Assembly: GCF_001902295.1 (NCBI RefSeq)
Contig: NZ_CP018335.1
Coordinates: 2,294,001 to 2,358,000, forward strand
Length of the DNA: 64,000 nt
From: Clostridium kluyveri
GTDB taxonomy: Bacteria; Bacillota; Clostridia; Clostridiales; Clostridiaceae
Direction of reading: 5' to 3'
Both the position numbers and the translations under genes were made by a program. Positions within the stretch are counted from its first letter, which is position 1; every line of letters begins with the position of its first letter. Below are positions 1 through 8,156 of this stretch, in pieces. Below the pieces are notes generated by a model, which was not told the origin of the DNA, ran no database searches, and saw nothing but the letters and a program-made list of their open reading frames with translations.

Positions 1-709
1 CTTGATTTGTATTGATAACCATATGCTCAAAAGCATATTCATTATCATCTACTGTTTTTATAATTCTATCTTGTAAAATTGTCCCTTCCCTTACTCTCAA
101 TCCACAATTAAAATAAGCTAGATTTTTAAATTGTTTTCCACTGCCATATAAATACTCTGCAATAGCAGCTGAATTTGCACCATTTTCACTAACTACATTA
201 CATTCCAATTTTTTTTCAAGTATTTCATCTATATTCACATCATTCCAGACATCTGTTTCAATTCCAAGTCCTACTCCAATAAGATCAATAAGCTCCAAAC
301 TTAATTCTATGTAAGCATCACTTATAATTCTTACAATTTTTTCCACAACTTCATTATATGAATTGGAAGAATCAACATAAAAACTCTTTTTATAAAAAAT
401 TTCCATTCTTAAATTTACTATGGAAACTTGTACATGAGTTTTAGATATATCTATCCCTATAATATAAAATCTACATACGTTTATATCATACAGAATAGGT
501 TTTCTACCTCCTGTAGATTCTCCTATACATTTCTGTACTATAATACGTTTTTTTTCAAGAGGACTCATAATACGATTTAATGAAGTCAATTTCATTCCTG
601 TTCTAAGCAGGATTTCATTCTTAGTCATGGCTCCATCTTTCTGAATTAAATTAAATATATTTTTTTCATCCGGGTTTAAATCTTTAAATAATCTATAATT
701 GTCCACCAT
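1..709 (-). CDS. ROK-family transcriptional repressor (NagC/XylR type), C-terminus outside window
   Basis: The frame is open from an ATG at 709 to the left edge, so only the N-terminal ~236 residues are present. Residues ~15-70 form a winged-helix DNA-binding domain. The ROK sugar-kinase-like domain begins near residue 85 with IIGIDIS, and ENGANSAAIAEYLYG matches the ROK signature. AAAGG lies about 10 nt upstream of this ATG, while an in-frame ATG at 718 is too close to it. ROK repressors of this build usually sense sugars; the ligand here is unknown. It is divergent from the sulfur operon, and nothing suggests it regulates that operon. Confidence 0.85.
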   Translation of the reverse strand, partial: MVDNYRLFKDLNPDEKNIFNLIQKDGAMTKNEILLRTGMKLTSLNRIMSPLEKKRIIVQKCIGESTGGRKPILYDINVCRFYIIGIDISKTHVQVSIVNLRMEIFYKKSFYVDSSNSYNEVVEKIVRIISDAYIELSLELIDLIGVGLGIETDVWNDVNIDEILEKKLECNVVSENGANSAAIAEYLYGSGKQFKNLAYFNCGLRVREGTILQDRIIKTVDDNEYAFEHMVINTNQ

Positions 710-807
710 AATTATCATACCTTTAAAAATCAAATACAAAAAACTTACCCCTATAATAAACTGAAACCTAGGGCTATGTCAATAGCATAACAGTGAAAAA
801 TATATTA

Positions 808-837
808 TTGACAGGATTAATTTAAGTATGTTAGTAT
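808..837 (+). promoter_or_regulatory. Sigma-A-type promoter of the sulfur operon
   Basis: TTGACA at 808-813 is a perfect -35 box. It is followed 17-18 nt later by TTAGTAT (831-837), a plausible -10. Transcription would start about 20 nt upstream of the SAM riboswitch. Confidence 0.6.
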
Positions 838-858
838 TTAAATAATTAAATATTAAAT

Positions 859-966
859 TCTTATCAAGAGAGGTAGAGGGACTGGCCCTGTGATACCCGG
901 CAACCTGATTGTTTTCAATGGTGCTAATTCCAGCAGGCATGTATTTGCTTGACAGATGAGAAACTT
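859..966 (+). promoter_or_regulatory. SAM-I (S-box) riboswitch
   Basis: The conserved S-box core is readable: TTATCAAGAGAGGTAGAGGG, then ACTGGCCC, CCCGGCAACC, GGTGCTAATTCCAGCAG and CAGATGAGAA. The P1 helix pairs TTCTTATC with GATGAGAA. A terminator follows at once. In this family, bound S-adenosylmethionine stabilises P1 and allows termination, so the operon should be shut down when methionine/SAM is plentiful. That fits the sulfide and homocysteine genes downstream. Confidence 0.95.
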
Positions 967-976
967 GAATGAAAGA

Positions 977-1010
977 CTTTCTTGTAACTCATAGCAAGGA
1001 GGTTTTTATT
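977..1010 (+). terminator. Riboswitch-controlled intrinsic terminator
   Basis: CTTTCTTG (977-984) pairs over 8 bp, including G-T pairs, with CAAGGAGG (995-1002), followed by TTTTTATTTT. The position just behind the aptamer is that of the S-box expression platform. Confidence 0.8.
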
Positions 1011-1225
1011 TTGGTTATCAAGTTTTTACGGTTTAGGAGTTTGCTCATGAGAGGAACCTATCTAGAGGGCAGTAGTGCTTGTTTACCACTTTGAAAAAGC
1101 TGAGGATATCAGCTAAATTACAGTTTTTGGATAAATTTATATTTTCTTTTTACCAAAACGGTTAAAACATCAAATGGTGTGAATTTTCTTATGCTATTTA
1201 ATATTAAAATAACAAGGAGGACGTC
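1011..1225 (+). promoter_or_regulatory. Long untranslated leader between SAM terminator and first gene, unassigned
   Basis: About 200 nt without a convincing frame lie between the SAM terminator and the hcyS Shine-Dalgarno (AAGGAGG). The stretch 1030-1130 is more G-rich than the flanks and includes a perfect stem AGCTGA/TCAGCT (around 1098-1114). I could not match it to any riboswitch class I know (not TPP, FMN, lysine, glycine, cobalamin, c-di-GMP, T-box or preQ1). It may be a second control element or simple leader RNA. Confidence 0.35.
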
Positions 1226-1441
1226 ATGAATATAAAAATAAATGGAGATCCTAAAGAAGTAAAGGATGGATTAACAGTAACAGAACTTTTAAAAATTGAA
1301 AATGTGGAAATGCCAGATATGGTTTCCGTGCAATTAAATGATGAATTTGTAGACAGAGCTAACTTTTCAACTACTGTAGTAAAAGAAAATGACAAAATAG
1401 ATTTCTTATATTTTATGGGTGGTGGGACTTTTGGATTATAG
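1226..1441 (+). CDS. hcyS: ThiS-like sulfur carrier protein with C-terminal tail (HcyS type)
   Basis: This 71-residue ubiquitin-fold protein would carry sulfur as a C-terminal thiocarboxylate. ThiS/MoaD proteins normally end in Gly-Gly; this one ends FMGGGTFGL, leaving four or five residues after the glycines. Such tails are known in HcyS, CysO and QbsE-type carriers, which a JAMM metalloprotease trims before activation, and a JAMM gene lies two genes downstream. The tail codons overlap the start region of the next gene. The neighbours are an E1-like enzyme, sulfite reductase and MetY, and no other thiamine-synthesis genes are present. This supports a role in homocysteine rather than thiamine synthesis. 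AAGGAGG precedes the ATG. Confidence 0.85.
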   Translation: MNIKINGDPKEVKDGLTVTELLKIENVEMPDMVSVQLNDEFVDRANFSTTVVKENDKIDFLYFMGGGTFGL

Positions 1442-2261
1442 TGAAAAACAAATAGAAAGATATTCAAGGCATATAATACTATCAGAAGTTGGAGTAGAGG
1501 GTCAAGAAAAGCTTCTTAATTCCAAAATACTCATAATTGGAACTGGAGGCCTTGGAGCACCTGCGGCTATGTATCTTGCAGCTGCAGGAATAGGAACCCT
1601 GGGTCTTGTAGATGGAGACAATGTGGACCTTTCCAATCTTCAAAGACAGATAATACATGAAACTGAAGATGTAGGAAAACCTAAAGTTCAGTCTGGAAAG
1701 GAAACTGTAAACCGTTTAAATCCTGATGTAAATGTAATTACCTATAATGAATTGGTAGATTCTCGTAATATTTTAGACATTATAAAAGATCAAAACTACG
1801 ATTTTATTATAGATGGTACCGATAATTTTCCAGCTAAATTTTTAATAAACGATGCTTGTGTACTTTCTGAGAAGCCTTTTTCCCATGCGGGAATAATAAG
1901 ATTTAATGGACAACTCACCACATATATACCAAACAATGGTACACCTTGCTATAGATGTATCTTTCAATCACCACCACCTGCTGGAGTAGTACCTACCTGC
2001 AGAGAAGCGGGAGTACTCGGTGTTATGGGAGGAGTAATAGGTACTCTTCAGGCAACAGAAGCAATTAAATATTTACTTAATCTTGGAAATAATTTAGCTG
2101 GATATCTTTTAACTTACAATGCACTTACTATGGAATTTAGGAAAATAAAATTAGGTAAAAATGAAAACTGTGGAGTATGCGGACAACATCCTACCATAAA
2201 AAATCTTATAGATTATGAACAAGCAGCCTGCGACTTAAGAACAGGAGAGTTGAAAGGGTGA
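1419..2261 (+). CDS. hcyF: E1-like sulfur-carrier adenylyltransferase (ThiF/MoeB family, HcyF type)
   Basis: About 280 residues. A Rossmann ATP-binding motif GTGGLGAP lies near residue 42. Zinc-binding pairs CYRC and CGVC, and the catalytic-cysteine motif PTCREAGVLG, are present. ThiF/MoeB enzymes adenylate the C-terminal Gly of a ThiS-like carrier so that it can be converted to thiocarboxylate. The start is uncertain: GTG 1419, GTG 1422 or TTG 1431 are possible, and the GGTGGTGGG tail codons of hcyS could serve as the ribosome-binding site. The overlap implies translational coupling of carrier and activating enzyme. Confidence 0.9.
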   Translation: MVGLLDYSEKQIERYSRHIILSEVGVEGQEKLLNSKILIIGTGGLGAPAAMYLAAAGIGTLGLVDGDNVDLSNLQRQIIHETEDVGKPKVQSGKETVNRLNPDVNVITYNELVDSRNILDIIKDQNYDFIIDGTDNFPAKFLINDACVLSEKPFSHAGIIRFNGQLTTYIPNNGTPCYRCIFQSPPPAGVVPTCREAGVLGVMGGVIGTLQATEAIKYLLNLGNNLAGYLLTYNALTMEFRKIKLGKNENCGVCGQHPTIKNLIDYEQAACDLRTGELKG

Positions 2262-2265
2262 TTAT

Positions 2266-2676
2266 ATGATTTATATAGATAAATTAGAATATGAAAAGAT
2301 TGTAGAACAAGCAAAAAATGAATTTCCTCATGAATGCTGCGGATATTTGTCGGGAAGTATATCTGGAGAGGATATATTTATAAAAGAAATATATCCTTTA
2401 ATAAATATAGATAAAAGCAGTGAACACTTTTCTATGGATCCCAAGGAACAGTTTAATGCTTTAAAATCTATAAGGAATGCAGGACTTAAGATCATCGGGA
2501 ACTATCATTCACATCCTTATTCTCCCTCCAGACCTTCTGAAGAAGATAAAAGACTCGCTTTCGATACTAAAATATTATACGGAATTTTATCACTTGAAAA
2601 ACCTGAGCACGTATTTAATCTATTTAAAATAGATAAGGACAAAAATGTGGAAAAACTAAACTATACTATAAAATAG
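2266..2676 (+). CDS. hcyD: JAMM/MPN+ metalloprotease processing the sulfur carrier (HcyD type)
   Basis: 136 residues, the usual size for bacterial stand-alone JAMM (Mov34/Rad24) proteins. The zinc motif is complete: an upstream Glu in PHECCG, then HSHP followed by SEED (H-x-H-P...S-x-x-D). Mec/QbsD/HcyD members cleave residues after the Gly-Gly of a tailed ThiS-like carrier. The carrier two genes upstream has exactly such a tail. It starts 4 nt after hcyF, so it is in the same operon. Confidence 0.85.
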   Translation: MIYIDKLEYEKIVEQAKNEFPHECCGYLSGSISGEDIFIKEIYPLINIDKSSEHFSMDPKEQFNALKSIRNAGLKIIGNYHSHPYSPSRPSEEDKRLAFDTKILYGILSLEKPEHVFNLFKIDKDKNVEKLNYTIK

Positions 2677-2718
2677 TTCCACATTTTTAAAAAGTAAATT
2701 AGTGGGAGTGATATTTAT

Positions 2719-5034
2719 ATGATAGCTATAAATGAAGAAAACTATAAATCTATAGAAGACATTAAAGATAAATCGGAACAATATAAACTAGCTACAATAG
2801 ACCCTTTAAGATTCAAGGCCTTTAGAGTTTCCATGGGAGTATATGAACAAAGAGAAAAGGAAACCTATATGGTAAGAACCAGAATACCCGGTGGTGTTAT
2901 AAACTTAGAACAATTTAAGTGCATAAGTGAACTTGGTGCAAAATATTCCCAGGGTAAAATCAGATTTACTTCAAGACAGGATATTCAATTTCAAAGTGTC
3001 AATTTAGAAAGTGTATACCCTATAATGAAATCTCTTATAGAAGTGGGAATTATTACAAAAGGTACTGGAGGAAATACTGTAAGAAATGTAGCATGTTCCC
3101 CTCTTTCCGGGGTTTCATTAGATGATGTATTTGACGTAACTCCTTATGTAAAAGCTGCTACTAATTATTTAATAAAAGATCCAACTACAATGAATCTTCC
3201 TAGAAAATACAAAATAGCTTTCTCAAATAGTAATGAAGACACTGCAAATGCTACAGTATCGGATCTTGGATTTATAGCCAAAATATTGAATAATAAAAAG
3301 GGATTTGAATTGTATGGAGGCGGTGGATTTGGAGGAAGCCCTTCAGTATCCCTAAAATTAAGAGATTTTATAGAAGCAAAGGATATTCTCTACTATATAC
3401 AGGCTATGAAAAATCTCTTTGAAAAGGAAGGAGACAGAACCAATAAGAACAAAGCTAGAATAAGATTTATAGTCAAAAGACTTGGGCAGGAAAAATTCAT
3501 CCAATTATTTAATGAAGAAGTAGATAAATTAAAATCATCTGTAAATCTAGATGTAGATGTAAATGAAAATGAGTTTATATTAAACACCTCGACAGATATA
3601 GTAAAAGAAGCAGCTGTATCTGAAGAATTAAAAAATATATTATTTCCTCAAAAACAGTCAGGATATTATTCTGTCTATATACATCCACAAAGCGGTCATT
3701 TAAGTACAGATAATTTAGATGCTATACTTGGCTTTGTTAAAAACTTAAATTACAAAACCTCAATCAGGGTTACAAATACTCAGGGGTTTTTTATAAGAGA
3801 TCTTAAAGAAAATGATGCTGAAAAATTAATTGGTATGATCAAAGATTTTACTTCTATTTATAATATAGATAATTCTCTCACCTGTGTTGGAGCTTCCACA
3901 TGTCAGTTAGGACTTTGTCTTTCACAAAATCTCTTAACTGCCATAAAAGAAGAGTTTAAAAATACTTCTCCAGAAATAAAATCCTCTCTTCCAAGATTAT
4001 ATATATCAGGATGTCCTAACTCTTGTGCCCAACATGAAAAAGGACAGATAGGACTTCATGGAAGAGCTAGAAGAACCGAAGGAGGACTTATACCTATGTA
4101 CTCTGTTTCTCTGGGAGGAAAAGTCGGTTCAGGATGTGCCAGGATGGGAGATGCCTTTGGAGATATTCCAGCTAAAAAAGTTCCTGAATTTCTCCATGAG
4201 CTATCAAAATTAAAAGTTAATTCAAATTATGATGACTTCTATGAGTTTTTAGCTGATAAATCTTCTGATATAAAAGAATTAATAGAAAAATATAGCCACA
4301 TAGAAAAATTTATTGGTGAATCGGATATTTTCTTTGATTTTGGAGCCTGTGAAAAATTCTCCTTGAAAAACAGAGGTCCTGGAGAATGCAGCAGTGGAGT
4401 GATGGATGTAATTAAGCTTGATTTATCCAATGCTAAATCTTCCCTTGCTAAATATAAGGAATCTGAAAGCCAACAGGATTTATATTCCTCTGCTGTATCT
4501 TCTGCAAGAACCCTTCTGGTACTTAGAGGAATAGATACAAATAAACCTAGGGAAATATTCAAAGAGTTTGAAAAAGCCTTTATAGATACAAGTTATGTTA
4601 AATCTTCAATAAAAAAGCTATTTGAAAATCTTATAGATTACAAGCTTGGAGATCTAGAAAATATATCTGATAAATTTTCTGAAATAGAATATTTATATAA
4701 AAAAGTTGAGGCTATGTATGAATCCTTAAATGGAAAGCTGGAGATAACTCTTCCTAAGGAAGAGCAGAAAGATACACCATTTGATGATGGAAAACAACCT
4801 GAAGAAAAAAAGGACTATGAAATCATCGATTTTAGAGGAATAAAATGTCCTATGAATTTTGTAAAAGCTAAAATTGAGTTATCCAAAATTAAACCAGGAC
4901 AAAAAAGAGGATTTTATATAGACGATGGTGATCCAATAAAAAATGTACCGGAGAGCATAAAAAAGGAAGGACATAAGATAGTTTCCATAGATAGGAATTA
5001 TGAAGGTTATAATCTTTTAGTTGTAGAAAAATAA
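2719..5034 (+). CDS. Siroheme/[4Fe-4S] sulfite reductase fused to a C-terminal TusA domain
   Basis: 771 residues. The first ~540 form a nitrite/sulfite reductase with two ferredoxin-like half-domains. The siroheme-cluster motif CVGASTC lies near residue 389 and GCPNSC near 432 (C-x5-C ... C-x3-C). Residues ~555-690 are a helical linker region starting with GPGECSSG. From ~700 there is a TusA/SirA-like domain with the sulfur-relay motif GIKCPM and the following Lys. The enzyme would reduce sulfite to sulfide. In the Wolinella pathway the sulfide is loaded on HcyS. The fused TusA cysteine could hold or hand on the sulfur. Confidence is high for the reductase and the fusion, lower for the relay. 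Confidence 0.9.
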   Translation: MIAINEENYKSIEDIKDKSEQYKLATIDPLRFKAFRVSMGVYEQREKETYMVRTRIPGGVINLEQFKCISELGAKYSQGKIRFTSRQDIQFQSVNLESVYPIMKSLIEVGIITKGTGGNTVRNVACSPLSGVSLDDVFDVTPYVKAATNYLIKDPTTMNLPRKYKIAFSNSNEDTANATVSDLGFIAKILNNKKGFELYGGGGFGGSPSVSLKLRDFIEAKDILYYIQAMKNLFEKEGDRTNKNKARIRFIVKRLGQEKFIQLFNEEVDKLKSSVNLDVDVNENEFILNTSTDIVKEAAVSEELKNILFPQKQSGYYSVYIHPQSGHLSTDNLDAILGFVKNLNYKTSIRVTNTQGFFIRDLKENDAEKLIGMIKDFTSIYNIDNSLTCVGASTCQLGLCLSQNLLTAIKEEFKNTSPEIKSSLPRLYISGCPNSCAQHEKGQIGLHGRARRTEGGLIPMYSVSLGGKVGSGCARMGDAFGDIPAKKVPEFLHELSKLKVNSNYDDFYEFLADKSSDIKELIEKYSHIEKFIGESDIFFDFGACEKFSLKNRGPGECSSGVMDVIKLDLSNAKSSLAKYKESESQQDLYSSAVSSARTLLVLRGIDTNKPREIFKEFEKAFIDTSYVKSSIKKLFENLIDYKLGDLENISDKFSEIEYLYKKVEAMYESLNGKLEITLPKEEQKDTPFDDGKQPEEKKDYEIIDFRGIKCPMNFVKAKIELSKIKPGQKRGFYIDDGDPIKNVPESIKKEGHKIVSIDRNYEGYNLLVVEK

Positions 5035-5043
5035 TATCAAATT

Positions 5044-5087
5044 CACAATCAGTCAACTGACATAATTATATTTGATTGTGTCAGTTG
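5044..5087 (+). promoter_or_regulatory. Interlocking inverted repeats (pseudoknot or switch) before metY
   Basis: Two inverted repeats interleave in the 73-nt gap between sir and metY. CACAATCA (5044-5051) pairs with TGATTGTG (5073-5080). CAACTGACA (5054-5062) pairs with TGTCAGTTG (5079-5087). The order is A-B-A'-B', sharing 2 nt, so they form either a pseudoknot or two competing hairpins. They end about 10 nt before the metY ribosome-binding site. A translation- or termination-control role is inferred only. Confidence 0.5.
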
Positions 5088-5107
5088 TAATGAATTGAGG
5101 TGGAACT

Positions 5108-6337
5108 ATGAAATTCAATACTAAGCTTATACACGGAAATTTAAAAACAGATGCAACAGGTGCTACCAATGTTCCCTTGTATTTATCAAATGCCTATGCC
5201 CATACTAGTGCAAAAAAACTGGAAAATATATTTAAAGGCAGGGAAATGGGATATTCCTATACAAGAATATCAAATCCCACAGTTACTTCTTTTGAAAGAA
5301 GAATTGCCAGTATAGAAAATGGTTTAATAGCAACCTCTGCTGCCTCTGGTATGAGTGCCATCTATATTTCAATAATGAACATAGTAGAACCTGGAGATGA
5401 AATAATTGCTTCCAGCGGCTTATATGGAGGAACCTATACATTAATAAGAAATTTAAAATTATTAGGTATAAAGGTGAGATTTTTAGAAAATATAGATAAA
5501 GCAACTTTAAAAGAAGCTATAAATAAAAATACTAAGTTAGTTTTTGCTGAAACTATAGGAAATCCCAAATTAGATGTTTTGGATATAGACTCTGTATCTA
5601 AAATTTGCAAAGAAAATAACATAGTTTTAATGATAGATTCTACAATAACTACTCCCTACCTTATAAAACCCCTGGAATATGGAGCAGATATTGTAATTCA
5701 CTCTACATCAAAATATATAAATGGTACTTCCAATTCCATAGGAGGCATTATAGTAGATGGCGGCAGCAACAAATATATGGATTCAAAATATGAAAATTTT
5801 AGACCTTATACTAAAAGATATGGAAAAATGGCCTTTACAGCTAAGTTAAAAGATACCATAGAAAGAGATATAGGTCCTGCCCTATCCCCCTTTAATGCTT
5901 TTTTAAATCTTACAGGAATAGAAACTCTTTCTCTTAGAATGAAGGAACATTGCAAAAATGCCTCAACTGTAGCTGAACATTTAATGCGAAATAGTAAAAT
6001 AACTGATGTAAATTATCCGGGTCTTGAAAACTCAAGATACTATGATTTAATAAAAAAATATTATCCAAATGGAAGTGGAGGTATTTTGACTTTCAGGCTT
6101 GGAAGCAAAGAAAAAGCCTTTAAATTTGTAGATAATTTAAAGCTTATTTTAAACCTCACAAATATAGGTGATACTAAATCCATAATAATTCACCCTTCTT
6201 CCACCATATGTGCTAATAATACTAATGAAGAGAAACAACAGATGGGAGTTTATGAGGATTTGCTCCGTTTATCCGTAGGAATAGAAGATGTTGAAGATAT
6301 ACTTGAAGATATTGAAAATGCTTTAAAATACATTTAA
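5108..6337 (+). CDS. metY: O-acetylhomoserine sulfhydrylase (PLP-dependent, MetY)
   Basis: 409 residues, Cys/Met-metabolism PLP fold. The PLP-lysine motif HSTSKYINGTSN lies near residue 200, with the usual TPYLIKPLEYGAD segment before it and IHPSSTICANN near the end. It makes homocysteine from O-acetylhomoserine and a sulfur donor. In the HcyS pathway the donor is the carrier thiocarboxylate. It is the last gene of the SAM-riboswitch operon, with a strong terminator behind it. A cystathionine-forming activity cannot be excluded from sequence alone, but the operon context favours sulfhydrylation. Confidence 0.88.
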   Translation: MKFNTKLIHGNLKTDATGATNVPLYLSNAYAHTSAKKLENIFKGREMGYSYTRISNPTVTSFERRIASIENGLIATSAASGMSAIYISIMNIVEPGDEIIASSGLYGGTYTLIRNLKLLGIKVRFLENIDKATLKEAINKNTKLVFAETIGNPKLDVLDIDSVSKICKENNIVLMIDSTITTPYLIKPLEYGADIVIHSTSKYINGTSNSIGGIIVDGGSNKYMDSKYENFRPYTKRYGKMAFTAKLKDTIERDIGPALSPFNAFLNLTGIETLSLRMKEHCKNASTVAEHLMRNSKITDVNYPGLENSRYYDLIKKYYPNGSGGILTFRLGSKEKAFKFVDNLKLILNLTNIGDTKSIIIHPSSTICANNTNEEKQQMGVYEDLLRLSVGIEDVEDILEDIENALKYI

Positions 6338-6398
6338 TTTTTATTCATTACTACTATTGAAAGTTCGAAGGTTTAGTAATATTGCTGCATTTAAAAAT

Positions 6399-6450
6399 AG
6401 CACCCTTAAATTTTGTTCTTACGAAACAAAAGGGTGTCTTCTTTATTTTG
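6399..6450 (+). terminator. Terminator of the sulfur operon
   Basis: CACCC/GGGTG plus TTTTGTT/AACAAAA form a long hairpin with a T-rich tail TCTTCTTTATTTT. A 60-codon open frame across this site (6357-6539) has no ribosome-binding site and is not a gene. Confidence 0.85.
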
Positions 6451-6544
6451 GTTTACTTTATCTTTTAATTTACATAATATTTATACTGTATACTATAATT
6501 TTATCGTATAATTTTTATTTTAAAGTATTTATATCATAAAAAAT

Positions 6545-6566
6545 AGCATCCAAGATTAAGGATGCC
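6545..6566 (-). terminator. Terminator on the minus strand
   Basis: Read on the minus strand, GGCATCC and GGATGC pair around an 8-nt loop, followed by TATTTTTTA. It would end transcription of the small gene at 6636-6902. Confidence 0.65.
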
Positions 6567-6635
6567 AATATAACTATTTAACAATTTCTATTTGTAGCCG
6601 TAGTATATGCTTTAAGTATAACATTATAATTATGT

Positions 6636-6902
6636 TTAGCTTTTTAAAATTTCCATTAACTCTTTTAATTTATAATGTTGATAAAATTCTTCCCCTTTTT
6701 CATCAATTGTTTTTAAATGTCTCTTAATCATAGTTTCAATTATAGACATATCCTCCAAATATTTTCTATAGGAACAAGTACATTCTACTAAAGTATTTTT
6801 ATATTTACATTTTGCTCTCAAAGTATTATCCCACCTAAAAACATGACATTGGATTTCTTCATTATTGTACTTTAAATAATATGGAAAATCATCATATTTC
6901 AT
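6636..6902 (-). CDS. Hypothetical protein, 88 residues
   Basis: Not recognised. It has a good ribosome-binding site (AGAGGTG, 7 nt before ATG) and its own terminator, so it is probably a real single-gene unit. The N-terminal half has alternating charged and aromatic residues (YDDFPYYLKY, CHVFRWDN), then three Cys in CKYKNTLVECTC. The C-terminal half is predicted helical and highly charged. No signal peptide or membrane segment. Confidence 0.55.
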   Translation of the reverse strand: MKYDDFPYYLKYNNEEIQCHVFRWDNTLRAKCKYKNTLVECTCSYRKYLEDMSIIETMIKRHLKTIDEKGEEFYQHYKLKELMEILKS

Positions 6903-7069
6903 AAAATCACCTCTTAATTATTAACAATTTATATGTTATAAGGTTATTGTGATTATCTAAGATTTTTCCTTAACTGTACATTTTTATTTTATCTATTATT
7001 TTAATATTCCACAAAATAATTAAATATCCTTCTATATGCACAAATAATATTAAATAAACATCAAAAAAT

Positions 7070-7107
7070 GAAAATTACCATAGGAAAATACTCCTATAGT
7101 AATTTTC
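7070..7107. terminator. Perfect-looking hairpin, possibly bidirectional terminator
   Basis: GAAAATTACCATAGGA pairs with TCCTATAGTAATTTTC around a 6-nt loop with one mismatch. T-runs are weak on both sides. It lies just downstream of the gene remnant at 7140-7250. Confidence 0.45.
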
Positions 7108-7139
7108 AGATCAAGTGATTCAAAGGTTCATCTCATAAT

Positions 7140-7250
7140 TTATTTTAATGCTTCTACAACTTCAATAGATTGGACATTAACTTCATAAGATTGTTTATCT
7201 TTTATAGTAATCCACAGCACCTTTTCTTTTTCTAAATTAACATTAGACAA
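7140..7250 (-). pseudogene. 36-codon coding remnant
   Basis: A minus-strand frame reads SNVNLEKEKVLWITIKDKQS... and ends VVEALK before a TAA. The composition is protein-like, but only a TTG without a convincing ribosome-binding site could start it, and a stop lies just upstream. It looks like the 3' end of a gene whose 5' part has been lost. The rest of 6903-7475 shows no gene. Confidence 0.4.
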
Positions 7251-7475
7251 TCTTTATCTTGGATTTTAGTTGACATAAAATTAACTCTTCATTAAATAAT
7301 ATAATATTTTTTACATTACATATCTAATAATTTAATTAAATTATAATACTATGGAGAAATAACATGTTAAATTATGCATAACAAGCAAAATTCTTGTTTA
7401 TATAGTTGAGGATTATACGTAAATGTTGTTTTAAACGAATGACTAATTAATTTCATATATAATTTAAAATTAATA

Positions 7476-7512
7476 TAGGATAGTTAGTTAAATATTTAAC
7501 TAACTATCCTAT
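7476..7512. terminator. Palindromic terminator behind 7522-7803
   Basis: ATAGGATAGTTAGTTAAAT and its exact complement form an ~18-bp palindrome with T-rich sequence on the minus-strand side. It is the end of the small gene at 7522-7803. Confidence 0.65.
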
Positions 7513-7521
7513 GTTTTTAAC

Positions 7522-7803
7522 TTAATATTCCTCTTTAAAATTTTTTTGCCAATTACTCTTTTCAACTCCGTCTATTTTATCAAATACATCTTTTAAATAA
7601 AAAAATGCTTTATTAATTTCAATATCTCTTTTATTTTTAATAACACCATTTTCTTTTACGCTTTGATAAAAACTATTCTTATGCTTATTAAATCCTATAT
7701 ATACTTTTATACTTGCCCCAAATTCCTTATAATTACCATATAAATATGGTTCTCCTTCTTTTATGGTATTAAATATCTGTAATATTTGATCTAATTTATC
7801 CAT
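7522..7803 (-). CDS. Hypothetical protein, 93 residues
   Basis: Not recognised. A strong AGGAGG lies 7 nt before the ATG and a palindromic terminator follows, so it is very likely expressed. The protein is soluble, mixed alpha/beta in appearance, and rich in Lys, Tyr and Phe (EPYLYGNYKEFGASIKVYIG, then KNSFYQSVKENG). It has no signal peptide, membrane span or obvious metal motif. The 350 bp upstream (7804-8156) is non-coding and AT-rich. Confidence 0.6.
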   Translation of the reverse strand: MDKLDQILQIFNTIKEGEPYLYGNYKEFGASIKVYIGFNKHKNSFYQSVKENGVIKNKRDIEINKAFFYLKDVFDKIDGVEKSNWQKNFKEEY

Positions 7804-8156
7804 TTTATCTGCCTCCTTCTCATCTAATAATTTTATTTTACTACGCTTGTCAACTTATTGCAATTGTGGCGTTAAAAGCTTACCAAAAATGGTCTTTCAC
7901 AAAGTTTATTCTTTTCTTACCTGAATTACATAAGCTTCACATTAATATATCACTAAACAATCATATTTTTTAAGTATTATTTTATTGTCAAGAAAACTTA
8001 AATCAAAAGCCTATATTTTATTCACTAAAATAACACAGATTTCACATTGTTGGAATGTATTTTACACATAATTATTAATTATAATTTATTTCAAAAGAAA
8101 GTTAAGTTAAATCAAAATAGTGTGATAAGCACTAAATATTACGAGGAGTGAAAATA

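Noticed and set aside
1226..1441. Assignment as ThiS for thiamine synthesis
   Set aside because: The C-terminal tail, JAMM protease, sulfite reductase, MetY and SAM riboswitch all point to sulfur assimilation into homocysteine; no thiG or thiH is nearby.
3393..3587. Minus-strand open frames inside sir and other long genes
   Set aside because: These are antisense shadows without ribosome-binding sites, lying inside well-supported genes.
6357..6539. 60-codon open frame after metY
   Set aside because: It lies across the metY terminator hairpin, has no ribosome-binding site and no protein-like composition.
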